A stretch of DNA of 64,000 bases, taken from the NCBI RefSeq assembly GCF_001659605.2, contig NC_035176.2, forward strand, positions 18,865,122 to 18,929,121, written 5' to 3'. Numbering within the stretch: the first letter of the stretch is position 1; each line of letters starts with the position of its first letter. The stretch is from Manihot esculenta (Eukaryota; Streptophyta; Magnoliopsida; Malpighiales; Euphorbiaceae). Position numbers and translations under genes: made by a program. Under the pieces are notes generated by a model. It was not told the DNA's origin, searched no databases, and saw only the letters and a list, made by a program, of their open reading frames with translations. Positions 1-10,983 of the stretch are shown here, piece by piece.

Positions 1-537
1 ACATGATCATACATTTACATAAAAACTTTAAACTTTCCATCTACCAAGCTTGACCTGTGCATGCTCTATACTACAAACATAAAACCCCACACTAGAGCCC
101 TCATCAAATGCTCTAGTTGGGTCAACATTACATACATCAAGCTTGGATTACATTTCTTAACTTTAAAACATTTCATCACGATCATGTACAAAAGGGGATT
201 TACATTACATTAGGGCTAAGCATAATACTAAACCTCATAACATTATTGTACAATATCTTACATTACATTAAATTATCTTTCATGTCCACAACTAACTATT
301 ACATACATAGAACTTTTACTCTTGCTGACTTCCTGGTCTATCCCGAACCTGCAAACCTGAGGGTTGAGGGAAAGGGGTGAGCTACTAGAGCCCAGTGAGC
401 AGAATAATAAAAACAGTTTATAAACATATGCCATCATGAAATGCATCACATCACAAATAATTCACATCAAGGACAGACTTGTCACCAATAGCCCTCTACA
501 TATCCAATAGTGCGAGGGGCATAGAATGGGCCTCATT

Positions 538-2793
538 TGTAATACCCGGCTACACCCCGGCGTCGGAATGCCTACTTTCTGGTGGAATCTCCATTGGAAT
601 CCGGAATTCAAGGATGTCGGAGCTATCTAGAAGGGTAAAAGAAAGGTTTTTCAAAATGTTTTTACATGTTTTTAGTGATTTGAGTAAGAAAACTTGGAGT
701 TTTGAAAAGAAAAGACCAAGGAGGGAAATGTGAGGTTCGATCGCCGAACCTCACTTTTGGCCGCCGAAGGTGGCATACTTTCATTGCCACTGAAGCCCAA
801 GTTCGGCTTCCGAAAGTGGTGAAGCTGTGGAGGCAGCTTTGGCTGCCGAAGGTGGTTGACCGGCCACCTATACCCCTTATCCGGACTTGAGGTGAGTTTT
901 CTCTCTCTTTTCGGGTATAGGTGAGTTCTTATTCTTCCTTGGGTGATTTCTTGGTTTTCTTTCAAGTTGAGCAAGTTTTAAGTTGTTTTCATGTTGGTTT
1001 TGAAGTTTTTGAGCAAAGAAGCTAAGTTGTGAGGCTTGGAGGTTCTAGATATGTTTTTCCTTGCATCTCCAAGTTAAGACCATCAATCCTCTCGATCTTC
1101 AAGAGGTAAGCATGGATCCTCACATTTTCTAATGTTTTAAGGGTGTTTGAACAGTTTAAATGAGGTTTTTGCATGGGTTTTGCATGGTTTGCATTAGTAG
1201 GGTTTATGTTGATCATAAGCCATATGTGTGTATTTGTGTTGTTTTTGGGGTTTAAGCTAGTTCTAAAGCCCCTATATGCATGGAGAAGGGCATATGCATG
1301 TGTTTGAGAGCTTGTTGGTGAGTTATGCATGCTTTGGAGAGGTTTTGGAGGCTAGAGACTTAAGGTTGGATCGAGTTCTGCCTTCATGGAGAACTCAGGT
1401 TCGGCCGTCGAAACAAGGTTCGGCCGCCGAACCCCTTGAGGAGGTTATTTTGGCCGCCTAAATCTGCCCCCGAAAGTTTGGACTTTCGGCTTTGGAGTGG
1501 AGTTTCGGCCGCCGAACATGCCGCCGAAGGTTATGATTTTCGTCTCTGGAAAAGACTTTCGGCTGCCGAACCTGCCTCCGAAAGTGCCTGACTTTCGGCT
1601 CTGGAGGGACCTTCGGCGGCCGAACCTGCCACTGAAAGTCCCCTGTCCAGCCTTCCTTTGCTTGTTTTTCCATGCATGTTTATGATGTTTTAGGGGATTT
1701 TTAGGGAATGTTTAGAGTTATGCTAGAGTATGTCGGTACATCATTTGAGTCCACCTGTGTAGGTTCGGACCCGAGGAACCAAGGAGGCCCTCAGTGTTAG
1801 CTGGTTTAGAGGTATTCCAGCATCTACTAGAGGTGAGTAGAACTGAACTATGTGTTAAATTAAATGAAAGGTTTTAGCATGACTCATGCATCATAAATGC
1901 CATGAATATATGAGGTTGTATTACATTAGAACTCACGAATATGTTGCATTGCATTATATGTTATTGATGTGGATGGATGTTGGATGATCTTTTAGTCCTT
2001 GAGGGAAGTCTAGGGCCCATTCTATGCCCTGGCATGATATATGAGAAAGTCCAGAGGCCCATGCTACGCCTTAGCACCATGTAAGAGAAAGACCAGAGGC
2101 CCATTCTACGCCACTGGCATGATGGAATGTCATGTTATGTTATTATTATGTTATGAGAAAGACCAGGAGCCCATGCTACACCCTGGCACTATGGCATGTA
2201 TGAGGACTATTGGTGACAAGTTCATCCTTGCTATGACTTGTTTGTGATGTGATGCATTTCATAGAGGCATGTTTTACTGATTTTCTTAGTGCTCTACTCA
2301 CTGGGCTCTAGTAGCTCACCCCTCTCCTTAACCCCCAGGTTGTAGGGCCAGAGATAGCATGGGATAGCTACAGGAGAAAAGCTTATGTAATAGTGGTAGT
2401 GGACATGGATTGTAAAATGATGTAAGGTCATGTAATGTATAATGATGATAGAGTTGTGCTTGGCCCTAGAACTGGTTGATCCCTTTTGTACATGATTTGT
2501 ATATTATTATGTTTTATACTGATATATGTTGATGACCAAGCTTAAGATATGAAATGATGACCCAACTAGAGCATTTGATGAGGGCTCTAGTATGGGGTTT
2601 ATGTTTACAGAGATTGTGTGCATGCACAGGTTAAGCTTGGTAGATGTAAAGTTTCATTTTTTTATGGAAATTGTTGATCATGTAAGGGATTTACCAGGTT
2701 TACAGAATGCATAGTAGGCTTGCTACGGGTCCCGGCGGCCTTAAGCCGATCTGGATCCTAGCGCCGTAGCGGTCCGGTCACCGGGTCGTTACA
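538..2793 (+). repeat. 5' LTR of the chromovirus
   Basis: The LTR begins TGTAATACCCGG and ends GGGTCGTTACA. It has a promoter-proximal palindrome block (735-860), a TATA region that is damaged here (868-880 reads CTATACCCC where other copies read CTATAAAAGG), and a predicted splice donor at 1106. A GC-rich palindrome array lies at about 1395-1650. Then come a predicted acceptor ending at 1762, a second donor at 1833, a minisatellite at about 2005-2200 and a second acceptor ending at 2338. At 2256 bp it is long for an LTR. Loss of the TATA box suggests this copy cannot start its own transcript. Confidence 0.93.
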
Positions 2794-2796
2794 GAT

Positions 2797-2808
2797 TGGT
2801 ATCAGAGC
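2797..2808 (+). other. Primer-binding site, initiator tRNA-Met type
   Basis: TGGTATCAGAGC begins 3 bp after the end of the 5' LTR. It is the usual plant primer site complementary to the 3' end of initiator tRNA-Met, and it fixes the LTR boundary. Confidence 0.93.
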
Positions 2809-3055
2809 CCTAGGTTCATATGGTCGGACCTAGAGAGTGTTGGGCTCATAGCTGTCATAGAAGGGCAAGCACAATAGGAACAATCATGTCCACTAGGATA
2901 GGATGTAGAGTCCTGTCTTGACTAATGATGTGTAATGCCATGACTTTTTGCATGTGCATTTCTGATAGGTTATGTATGTTGTGGGGTTCATGTGTTTTCA
3001 CATGGATCATATGATGCTAATGTTTATGTTATGTGTTGTGTTTTCAGAAGTCAGA

Positions 3056-4080
3056 ATGCGAGGTACTCGTCGATCTACACAATTGACTGGAGTTCCATCT
3101 GAGGATGAAGGCATGGATGCCCATCCCCCTGCTTTGCCAAGGGCAAGGTCTAGCAGGACAAGTAGAGAAGGTACATCAAGGGACCCTAGAAGGTCTTTTG
3201 ATGCAAGCAGAAGAGGAACAGTTCAGGGAGAAGAGTCTGAGGATGTGAGGGAGGCTATGGATGTGGACCAGAGAGAAGGAAGTGTGGGTGTTGGCATGTC
3301 TGAAGAGGGTATGGGTGAGTCTCAGGGAGGCGCTCAGGCCTCGGGGTTTGGTTATCCACCCCAGTATCAACCTTTCTTTCAGGGCCCAGGGTATTCGATA
3401 GGGGGTACATCGGATTACTCTAGCTTTAACCCATATCCCACCTTCATGCCATATCCTCCGTTTTACCCACCATATCCACAGTACCCTATGTATCCACCCT
3501 CACCCTTTTTCCCAAGTCCAGCAACTCCTTATCCAGGAAGTGTTGTACCTCCTCCTCCGCCACCAGCAGAACCAGTTGTTCCTGTTATCCAAACACCCCA
3601 ACCTAGCTCGCCGAAGAGGAGCAAGGTAAAGATGACAGACTACTTAGAAATGGATGCTCCTAAGTACAAAACAGGAGGTGATCCGTTTGAGTATCTGAAA
3701 ATGGTGAAAATGATAGCAGATGAGCTGGGGGCAGATGATACAAGAGCCATTCAGATGGCGGGGTTCACTCTGAAGTGCAAGAAAGCAAAGGAGTGGTTTA
3801 ATAATTATGTGGACCCTAGGTTGGATAGCATGTCTTGGGAGGAGTTTGCGAATGAATTTGTTGGGTGAGCTTTTCAGATAGTTCTAGAGAGCTAAAGATG
3901 ATAGAGTTTAAGCAGCTGAGGCAGTCTGAGGATATGAGTGTCGATGAGTACTCGGATAAGTTCTTGGAGTTGTTGCAGTATACGGGTCAGGCTTATGATA
4001 CAGATCAGAAGAAAGCAAAGAGGTATACCATGAGGCTTCATCCTAGGTATTCCTCCCTGACAAAATGTACCAGGATCTGA
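3056..4080 (+). pseudogene. Chromovirus gag, frameshifted and 3'-truncated
   Basis: The likely start is the ATG at 3056. It follows a splice-acceptor-like TTTTCAG at 3041-3047, and an in-frame upstream Met at 2972 only adds a hydrophobic stretch. The product begins with an acidic/Arg-rich region, then a Tyr/Pro-rich linker (about 3350-3600). The Retrotrans_gag core follows, with W-x-x-F around 3835-3855 and then EFKQLRQSEDMSVDEY. A one-base shift near 3865 separates the two halves of this core. The frame ends near 4056, where the sequence jumps to integrase, so the zinc knuckle, protease and RT are deleted. No function as a Gag is expected from this copy. Confidence 0.88.
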
Positions 4081-5206
4081 AAAGAGTTTATTGGTGGCCA
4101 GCCATGAAGAGAGAGGTGGCACAGTTTGTGCCAGCCTGTGAGGTATGTCAGAGGGTGAAGCTAGAACATTAGAAGCCGGCTGGAATGCTTAACCCACTGC
4201 CGATTCCAGAATGGAAATGGGAGAACATAGCTATGGATTTTATGGTGGGGTTACCGGCAGCGTCCAATAGACTATACTCCATATGGGTGATTGTGGACAG
4301 ATTGACCAAATCTACTCACTTCATCCCTGTCAGAAGTGGCTACTCTGTGGATAAGTTGGCTCAGGTATTTATTGATGAAGTAGTTAGGTTGCATGGGGCT
4401 CCTGTTTCAATTGTGTCAGATAGAGGACCCCAGTTCACCTCCAGGTTTTGGCGGAGTCTGCAGAATGCTATGGGCACAAGGTTGGACTTTAGCACTGCTT
4501 TCCATCCACAGACTGACGGACAGTCAGAGAGGACCATCCAAACTATTGAGGATATGCTCAGAATGTGTGTGCTAGATTTTGGCGGTTCTTGGAGGCAGCA
4601 TCTACCTTTGGTGGAGTTTTCCTCCCTCTTTATGGGAGGAAGTGCAGGTCACCTGTTTGCTGGGAAGAAGTTGGAGAGAGGTCCTTAGTAGGGCCTGAGT
4701 TGATTGAGATCACCAGCAGGGTCGTGCCTATTATCAGAGAAAGAATCAGAACTGCTGTGAGTCAGCAGAAAAGCTATGCAGATCTCCGCAGGAAGCATCT
4801 AGAGTCTCAGGAGGGAGAGTTGGTGTTGCTCAAAGTGTCTCCAATGAAAGGGGTGGTTCGTTTTGGGAAGAAAGGTAAATTAGCTCCACGGTACATCGGA
4901 CCCTTTGAGATCTTGCAGAAGGTTGGGAATGTATCATATAAGTTAGATTTACCTGCTTCTATGGAGAGAATCCATCTGGTTTTCCACGTTTCTATGCTCC
5001 GAAAGTTCGTTTCAGATCCGGGCAAGGTTCTTAGTGAGCCTGATGTAGAGATCCTTGGAGATCTCACCTATGTTGAGCAGCCAGTGCGGATTCTAGACAC
5101 GCAGATCAAAAGGCTGAGAAATAAGGAAATTCAGATGGTGAAAGTCCTTTGGAACCACCATAATATCGAAGAATGTACCTGGGAGATGCGGGAGTCTATG
5201 CTCTAG
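4062..5206 (+). pseudogene. Chromovirus integrase with chromodomain, broken
   Basis: The reading starts inside the integrase HHCC finger (YWWPAMKREV...CEVCQ, 4086-4160), with an in-frame TAG at about 4170. The DDE core keeps all three acidic residues: D in AMDFMVGLP, D in SDRGPQF and E in DGQSERT. A small deletion near 4615-4635 removes about 15 residues before LYGRKCRSP and shifts the frame. The next frame (to 5206) has the GPY/F module (APRYIGPFEIL) and ends in a chromodomain (PVRILD...LWNHHNIEECTWE). In this family the chromodomain steers integration to methylated-histone chromatin. This fits the way this family's copies sit inside other elements here. The copy itself cannot make an intact protein. 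Confidence 0.9.
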
Positions 5207-5336
5207 CAATTCCCTTATCTCTTTTAAGGTTAGAGTGTTTTTGTGTTTCTTTTTGTGTTTTCTCTTTCGTTATGTTGATGTGCTTATGTTCTTCCTTGCA
5301 TGTGTTAGTGAGGAACATTCGGGGACGAATGTTCTT

Positions 5337-5350
5337 AAGGGGGGGGAGAA
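5337..5350 (+). other. Polypurine tract
   Basis: AAGGGGGGGGAGAA directly abuts the 3' LTR start at 5351. This is the plus-strand priming site of the chromovirus. Confidence 0.9.
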
Positions 5351-5550
5351 TGTAATACCCGGCTAGACCCCGGCGTCGGAATGCCTACTTTCCTGCGAAA
5401 TCTCCATTGAAATCCGGAATTCAAGGATGTTGGAGCTATCTAGAAGGGTAAAAGAAAGGTTTTTCAAAATGTTTTTACATGTTTTTAGTGATTTGAGAAA
5501 GAAAACTTGGAGTTTTGAAAAGAAAAGACCAAGGAGGGAAATGTGAGGTT

Positions 5551-5580
5551 CGGCCGCCGAACCTCACTTTCGGCCGCCGA
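5551..5580 (+). promoter_or_regulatory. Paired GCCGCC-core palindromes upstream of LTR TATA
   Basis: Two copies of CGGCCGCCGA start at 5551 and 5571, exactly 20 bp apart, about 110-130 bp before the TATA box. The core GCCGCC is the GCC-box bound by plant ERF factors. Binding here is inference. Confidence 0.55.
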
Positions 5581-5680
5581 AGGTGGCATACTTTCGTTGC
5601 CACCGAAGCCCAAGTTCGGCTTCCGAAAGTGGTGAAGTTGTGGAGGCAGCTTCGGCTGCCGAAGGTGGTTGACCGGCCAC

Positions 5681-5690
5681 CTATAAAAGG
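5681..5690 (+). promoter_or_regulatory. TATA box in 3' LTR
   Basis: CTATAAAAGG follows the palindrome block and precedes the conserved leader. The same box sits at the same place in the other LTR copies, so it is the likely U3 promoter. Confidence 0.75.
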
Positions 5691-8600
5691 GTCCCTTATT
5701 CGGACTTAAGGTGAGTTTTCTCTCTCTTTTCGGGTATAGGTGAGTTCTTATTCTTCCTTGGGTGATTTCTTGGTTTTCTTTCAAGTTGAGCAAGTTTTAA
5801 GTTGTTTTCATGTGGGTTTTGAAGTTTTTGAGCAAAGAAGCTAAGTTGTGAGGCTTGGAGGTTCTAGATCTGTTTTTCCTTACATCTCCAAGTTAAGACC
5901 ATCAATCCTCTCGATCTTCAAGAGGTAAGCATGGATCCTCACCTTTTCTAATGTTTTAAGGGTGTTTGAAGGGTTTAAGTGAGGTTTTTGCATGGGTTTT
6001 GCATGGTTTGCATGAGTAGGGTTTATGTTGATCATAAGCCATATGTGTGTATTTGTGTTGTTTTTGGGGTTTAAGCTAGTTCTAAAGCCCCGATATGCAT
6101 GGAGAAGGGCATATGCATGTGTTTGAGAGCTTGTTGGTGAGTTATGCATGCTTTGGAGAGGTTTTGGAGGCTGGAGACTTAAGGTTGGATCGAGTTCTGC
6201 TTTCATGGAGAACTCAAGTTCGGCCGTCGAAACAAGGTTCGGCCGCCGAACCCCTTGAGGAGGTTGTTTTGGCCGCCTAAACCCGCCCCCGAAAGTTTGG
6301 ACTTTCGGCTCTGGAGTGGAGTTTCGGCCGCCGAACATGCCGCCGAAGGTTGTGACTTTCGTCTCTGGAAAGGACTTTCGGCTGCCGAACCTGCCTCCGA
6401 AAGTGCCTGACTTTCAGATCTGAAGGGACCTTCGGCCGCCGAACCTGCCGCCGAAAGTCCCCTGTCCAGCCTTCCTTTGCTTGTTTTTCCATGCATGTTT
6501 ATGATGTTTTAGGGGGTTTTTGGGGGAATGTTTAGAGTTATGCTAGAGTATGTCGGTACCTCATTTGAGTCCACCTGTGTAGGTTCGGACCCGAGGAACC
6601 AAGGAGGCCCTCAGTGTTAGCTGGTTTAGAGGTATTCCAGCGTCTACTAGAGGTGAGTAGAATTGAGCTATGTGTTAAATTAAATGAAAGGTTTTAGTAT
6701 GACTCATGCAGCATAAATGCCATGAATATATGGGGTTGTATTGCATTAGAACTCACAAATATGTTGCATTGCATTATATGTTATTGATGTGGATGGATGT
6801 TGGATGATCCTTTAGTCCTTAAGGGAAGTTCAGGGCCCATTCTACGCCCTGGCATGATATATGAGAAAGTCCAGAGGCCCATGCTATGCCCTGGCACCAT
6901 TTAAGAGAAAGACCAGAGGCCCATTCTACGCCACTGGCATGATGGAATGTCATGTTATGTTATTATTATGTTATGAGAAAGACCAGGAGCCCATGCTACG
7001 CCCTGGCACTATGGCATGTATGAGGACTATTGGTGACAAGTTCATCCTTGCTATGACTTGTTTGTGATGTGATGCATTTCATAGAGGCATGTTTTACTGA
7101 TTTTCTTAGTGCTCTACTCACTGGGCTCTAGTAGCTCACCCCTCTCCTTAACCCCCAGGTTGCAGGGCCAGAGATAGCATGGGATAGCTACAGGAGAAAA
7201 GCTTATGTAATAGTGGTAGTGGACATGGATTGTAAAATAATGTAAGGTCATGTAATGTATAATGATGATAGAGTTGTGCTTGGCCCTAGAACTGGTTGAT
7301 CCCTTTTGTACATGATTTATATATTATTATGTTTTATACTGATATATGTTGATGACCAAGCTTAAGATATGAAATGATGACCCAACTAGAGCATTTGATG
7401 AGGGCTCTAGTATGGGGTTTATGTTTACAGAGATTGTGTGCATGCACAGGTTAAGCTTGGTGGATATAAAGTTTCATTTTTTTATGGAAATTGTTGATCA
7501 TGTAAGGGATTTGCCAGGTTTACAGAATGCATAGTAGGCTTGCTACGGGTCCCGGCGGCCTTAAGCCGATCTGGATCCTAGCGCCGATAGCGGTCCGGTC
7601 ACCGGGTCGTTACATCACTGGTCTTTCTCTTAACATAACATAGCATAACATTCCAATGTGCCAGGGGCGTAGAATGGGCCTCACTGGACTTCCATACCGT
7701 ATCATCGTCATCATATCATATCGAGGGCTAATGGGTCATCCAACATCCATCCACATCAACATCATATTATGCAATGCAACATATTCGTGAATTCTAATGC
7801 AAACAACCTAGTATATATCATGGTATTCGTGATGCATGAACATGCTCGAAATTTATTTTCTTTGAAACATAAATATCCATTCTACTCACCTCAGGCCGAG
7901 TCTGAAAAGACTCTGAAGCAGCTATCTCACTGCTGGAGTCCTCGGTTCCTCTGGTCCGAACCTACACAGGTGGACTCAAATGAGGGACCAAACATACACT
8001 AACATAACTCTAAACATCTCCCCAAAAACCCCCTAAAACATCATAAAACATTCATAGAAAACATGCAAAGGAAGGCTGAACAGGGCACTTTCGGCGGCAG
8101 GTTTAGCGGCCGAAAGTCCCTCCAGAGCCGAAACTCAGGCACTTTCAGCGGCAGGTTCGTGTAACGATCCGGAAATCTGACCCGTTACCGGCGCTAGGAT
8201 CCAGATCGGCTTAAGGCCGCCGGGACCCGTAGCAAGCCTACATACCTCCTGTAAACCTGTGGAATCCCATACATAACAACATATACATGATCTGTAAAAA
8301 TTTTTCTTTTCTCTTATCCAAGCAAAACCTGTGCATGCACAAAATCATACATAAACCCCACACTGGAGTCCTCATCAAATACTCCAATGGGGTATCATCA
8401 TCATACATATCAGCTTGGATAATCATGGTCATTAACATCATTTCTCATTAAACACTCTGTACATAATGGGGATTCACACACCTCTAGGTCAAGCACTACT
8501 ATAATCCTCAATACATCATCAAATCATTCATTACATTACATGGTCATAAATACTCATTACATCATGTTCATGTCCACTACTATCTATTACAACATACATG

Positions 8601-10008
8601 ACTTAACTTCCTTCTAGCCGACTTCCTGATCTATCTTGTACCTGCAACTCTGGGGATAAAGGGAGTGGGGTGAGCTACTAGAGCCCAGTGAGCAGAATAA
8701 TAAAACATCAATTTAAATCATGCTTTCATGTATGCGCCATAACACAAACATTTCACAACAAGGATGAACTTGTCACCATTTAGCCCCTATCTTTCTTACT
8801 TATAAATGCCGGGGGCGTAGAGCCGTAGCAGGCACACCCGGACTTCCATAATCTGTCATAGTGCCAGGGGCGTAGAGCCGTAGCAGGCACACCTGGACTC
8901 ACATAGGCTATCATGACATACAAGGGCTAATGGATCATTCAACATTCATCCACATCAACAACAAAGTATGCAATGCAACATATTCGTGAATTCTAATGCA
9001 AACAACCTAATATATCTCATGGCATTCATGATGCGTGAATCATGCTAAAACATTTCATTAATTTGCTTTAAAACTTAAAGTTTACTCCACTCACCTCTGG
9101 CTAGCTCTGAAGAGACTCTGAAGCAGCTGGCTCACAGCTGGGGGTCTCGGTTCCTCGGGTCCGAACCTACACAGGTGGACTCAAATGAGGGACCAAACAT
9201 ACATGAACATGACTCTAAAATACTCCCCAAGAACCCCCTAAAACATCCTGAAAACATCACATGAAAACATGCAAGAAATGGCTGAACAGGGCACTTTCGG
9301 CGGCAGGTTCGGCGGCCGAAAGTCCTTCCAGAGACGAAAGTCAGGCAGGTTCGGCGGCACCTTCGGCGGCCGAAAGTGCCAGACAGAGACGAAAGTCTCT
9401 TTTCGGGGGCACCTTCGGCAGCCGAATGCTGCCTCCACAAGAGGGGTTCGGCGGCCGAAACTCCCTTCGGCTGCCGAACCTGGTTTCTGCCAAACGGGCA
9501 GAAACTTGGTTCAAATGAACCTCCTGCCTCCCAAAACCATAAATCATGCATAAACTTGATCTACAACATGCATACTTCACATACATCACACCTAGGGGTC
9601 TCAAACTATCAAATACCCCATCTACAACACTTCCAACAACACATAAACAAGCTACATTGTTCATCAAAGCATCAAAACCCATAAACTCAACATATACCCT
9701 AACATGCATTTCTACCCATAGATCTTGCATAAAACTTTAGTTAAAACACATAAGGAGCTTAAGATCGGCTCTTACCTCTTGAAGATCGAGAGGGAGACGA
9801 CCCAAACTTGGAGATCCACGAAAATGAGCTCCTGAGTTCCCAAAGCTCCAAAACTTGGTTTAAATGTTCAAAACTTGCAAGGTGAGTTTAAAACTCAAGA
9901 AAAATGGAAGAGATTTGGAGGAAGAACACAAGATTTGCTAAGGGAAGGTCGGAAGCTTGCTGTGGCCGAAAATGGGAGAAAACCTCTCCCATTTCGGCTA
10001 AGGGTCCC

Positions 10009-10015
10009 TTTTATA
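10009..10015 (-). promoter_or_regulatory. TATA box of solo LTR 8160-10371
   Basis: TTTTATA on the plus strand reads TATAAAA on the minus strand within CACTATAAAAGGGACC. It lies downstream of the palindrome pairs at 10071-10192. Confidence 0.7.
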
Positions 10016-10070
10016 GTGGCTGGCCAGGCCACGTTCGGGGGCCGAAAGTGCCTCCGCATGCATGCAAGGT

Positions 10071-10192
10071 TCGGCGGCCGAACTTGACTTTCGGCGGCCG
10101 AACCTGGACTTCCCTCACTCATGCTTTCGGGGGCCTAACGTGCCTCCAAAACGCATGCATGTTCGGCGGCCGAACTTGACTTTCGGCGGCCG
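10071..10192 (-). promoter_or_regulatory. Two 20-bp-spaced pairs of GCCGCC palindromes
   Basis: TCGGCGGCCG starts at 10071, 10091, 10163 and 10183. Each pair is spaced 20 bp and the pairs lie 92 bp apart, upstream of the minus-strand TATA box. The layout is the same in the LTR at 21860. Confidence 0.6.
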
Positions 10193-10976
10193 AACCTGGG
10201 TTTCCCTCCAAAGACTTTTCATGTAAAAACTCATTTAATTTCTTACTTAAAAACATGAAATACATGAAAACATTTCATAAAATCATAGTTTTACCCTTCT
10301 AGAGGTTTCCGACATCCGAGGTCCCACCGGACGGTAGGGATTCCGATACCGGAGTCTAGCCGGGTATTACAGTTCGGCGGCCGAAAGTGCTTCCAGAGCC
10401 GAAAGTCACCAACCTTCGGGGGCAGGTTCGGCGGCCGAACATGGTTTCGGCAGCCGAACCTGGGTTCTCCAGAATGGCAGAACTCGATTCCGCCTCATGC
10501 ATTCAGCCACCCAAAACTTCACAACATGCATTCAACCATTCTAAAACATGCATAAATACTTATTCAAGCATATAGGGGCATAAAACTAGCCTATACCCCA
10601 ACAAACACCACATTAAGCATACATTTAACATAAAGGGTACATAAACCCTAACATGTTACACCTAGCCTAATCATGCATCAAAAACCTTTAACCCCAACTT
10701 AAAACTTACTTAAAACATAAAAGAAGAGAAAGATCTACACTTACCTCTTGAAGATCGAGAGGAGGGTGATCCAAACTTGGAGATTGGGAGAAAACTAGCT
10801 CCGAAGGTCTCCAAGCTCCAAAACTTGATCGTAGCTTAAAAAATCTTCAAAACATGGTAAAAACTCATAAAAATCTTGAAGGATTTGAGGAGGAAACACA
10901 AGATCAACGAGGTGGCGGAGACTCACCTTGCCCGAAAATGGAGAGAGAAAACTCGCCCATTTTCGGACATTGGGCC

Positions 10977-10983
10977 TTTTATA
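10977..10983 (-). promoter_or_regulatory. TATA box of the old outer LTR
   Basis: TTTTATA on the plus strand, in the same context as the other copies (GGCC-TATA-GGTGGCTGACC). The associated palindromes at 11041 and 11061 are each decayed by one base. Confidence 0.6.

Larger units (their letters stand above)
538..7614 (+). mobile_element. Complete but internally deleted Ty3/gypsy chromovirus (Tekay/Del-like)
   Basis: Two LTRs (538-2793 and 5351-7614) flank a 2557-bp internal region with an initiator-Met primer site, gag, part of integrase, a chromodomain and a polypurine tract. The flanking 5 bp, TCATT and TCACT, are a target duplication with one change. Protease, reverse transcriptase and RNase H are missing: gag runs straight into the integrase zinc finger near 4060. 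The remaining frames are broken by shifts, so the element is non-autonomous. The chromodomain and the GPY/F module place it among chromoviruses, most likely Tekay/Del. By eye the LTRs differ by a few percent, so it is not a very recent insertion. Confidence 0.93.
5351..7614 (+). repeat. 3' LTR of the chromovirus
   Basis: It matches the 5' LTR over its full length (2264 bp, TG...CA). It keeps an intact TATA box and two clean CGGCCGCCGA palindromes at 5551 and 5571 that are partly decayed in the 5' LTR. The predicted leader splice sites are conserved: donor AAGAG|GTAAG near 5925 and acceptor TGTAG|GTTCGG near 6582. The tandem GAGAAAG-ACCAG-GGCCCAT units recur at about 6825-7010. Confidence 0.93.
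8160..10371 (-). mobile_element. Solo LTR, same chromovirus family
   Basis: On the plus strand the LTR runs from TGTAACGATCC to GGGTATTACA, 2212 bp, in reverse orientation. Perfect 5-bp duplications GTTCG (8155-8159 and 10372-10376) flank it, so it is a complete insertion reduced to a solo LTR by LTR-LTR recombination. It landed inside the CCGAA array of the older LTR. It keeps the TATA box (10009-10015 on this strand), four GCCGCC palindromes, the leader splice sites and a two-unit minisatellite at about 8810-8910. The small Arg/Pro-rich reading frames across it are by-products of the palindrome array. Confidence 0.93.

Noticed and set aside
1397..1685. Small Arg/Pro-rich reading frames (RRPK, FGGR phrases) in all long LTRs, both strands
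   Set aside because: They arise from repeated CCGAA/TTCGG palindromes read in several frames. No consistent start, and frames differ between copies.
2797..2808. TGGTATCAGAGC strings (also 37243, 42734 and 43197) as tRNA gene pieces
   Set aside because: They are retroelement primer-binding sites next to LTR ends. No tRNA cloverleaf surrounds them.
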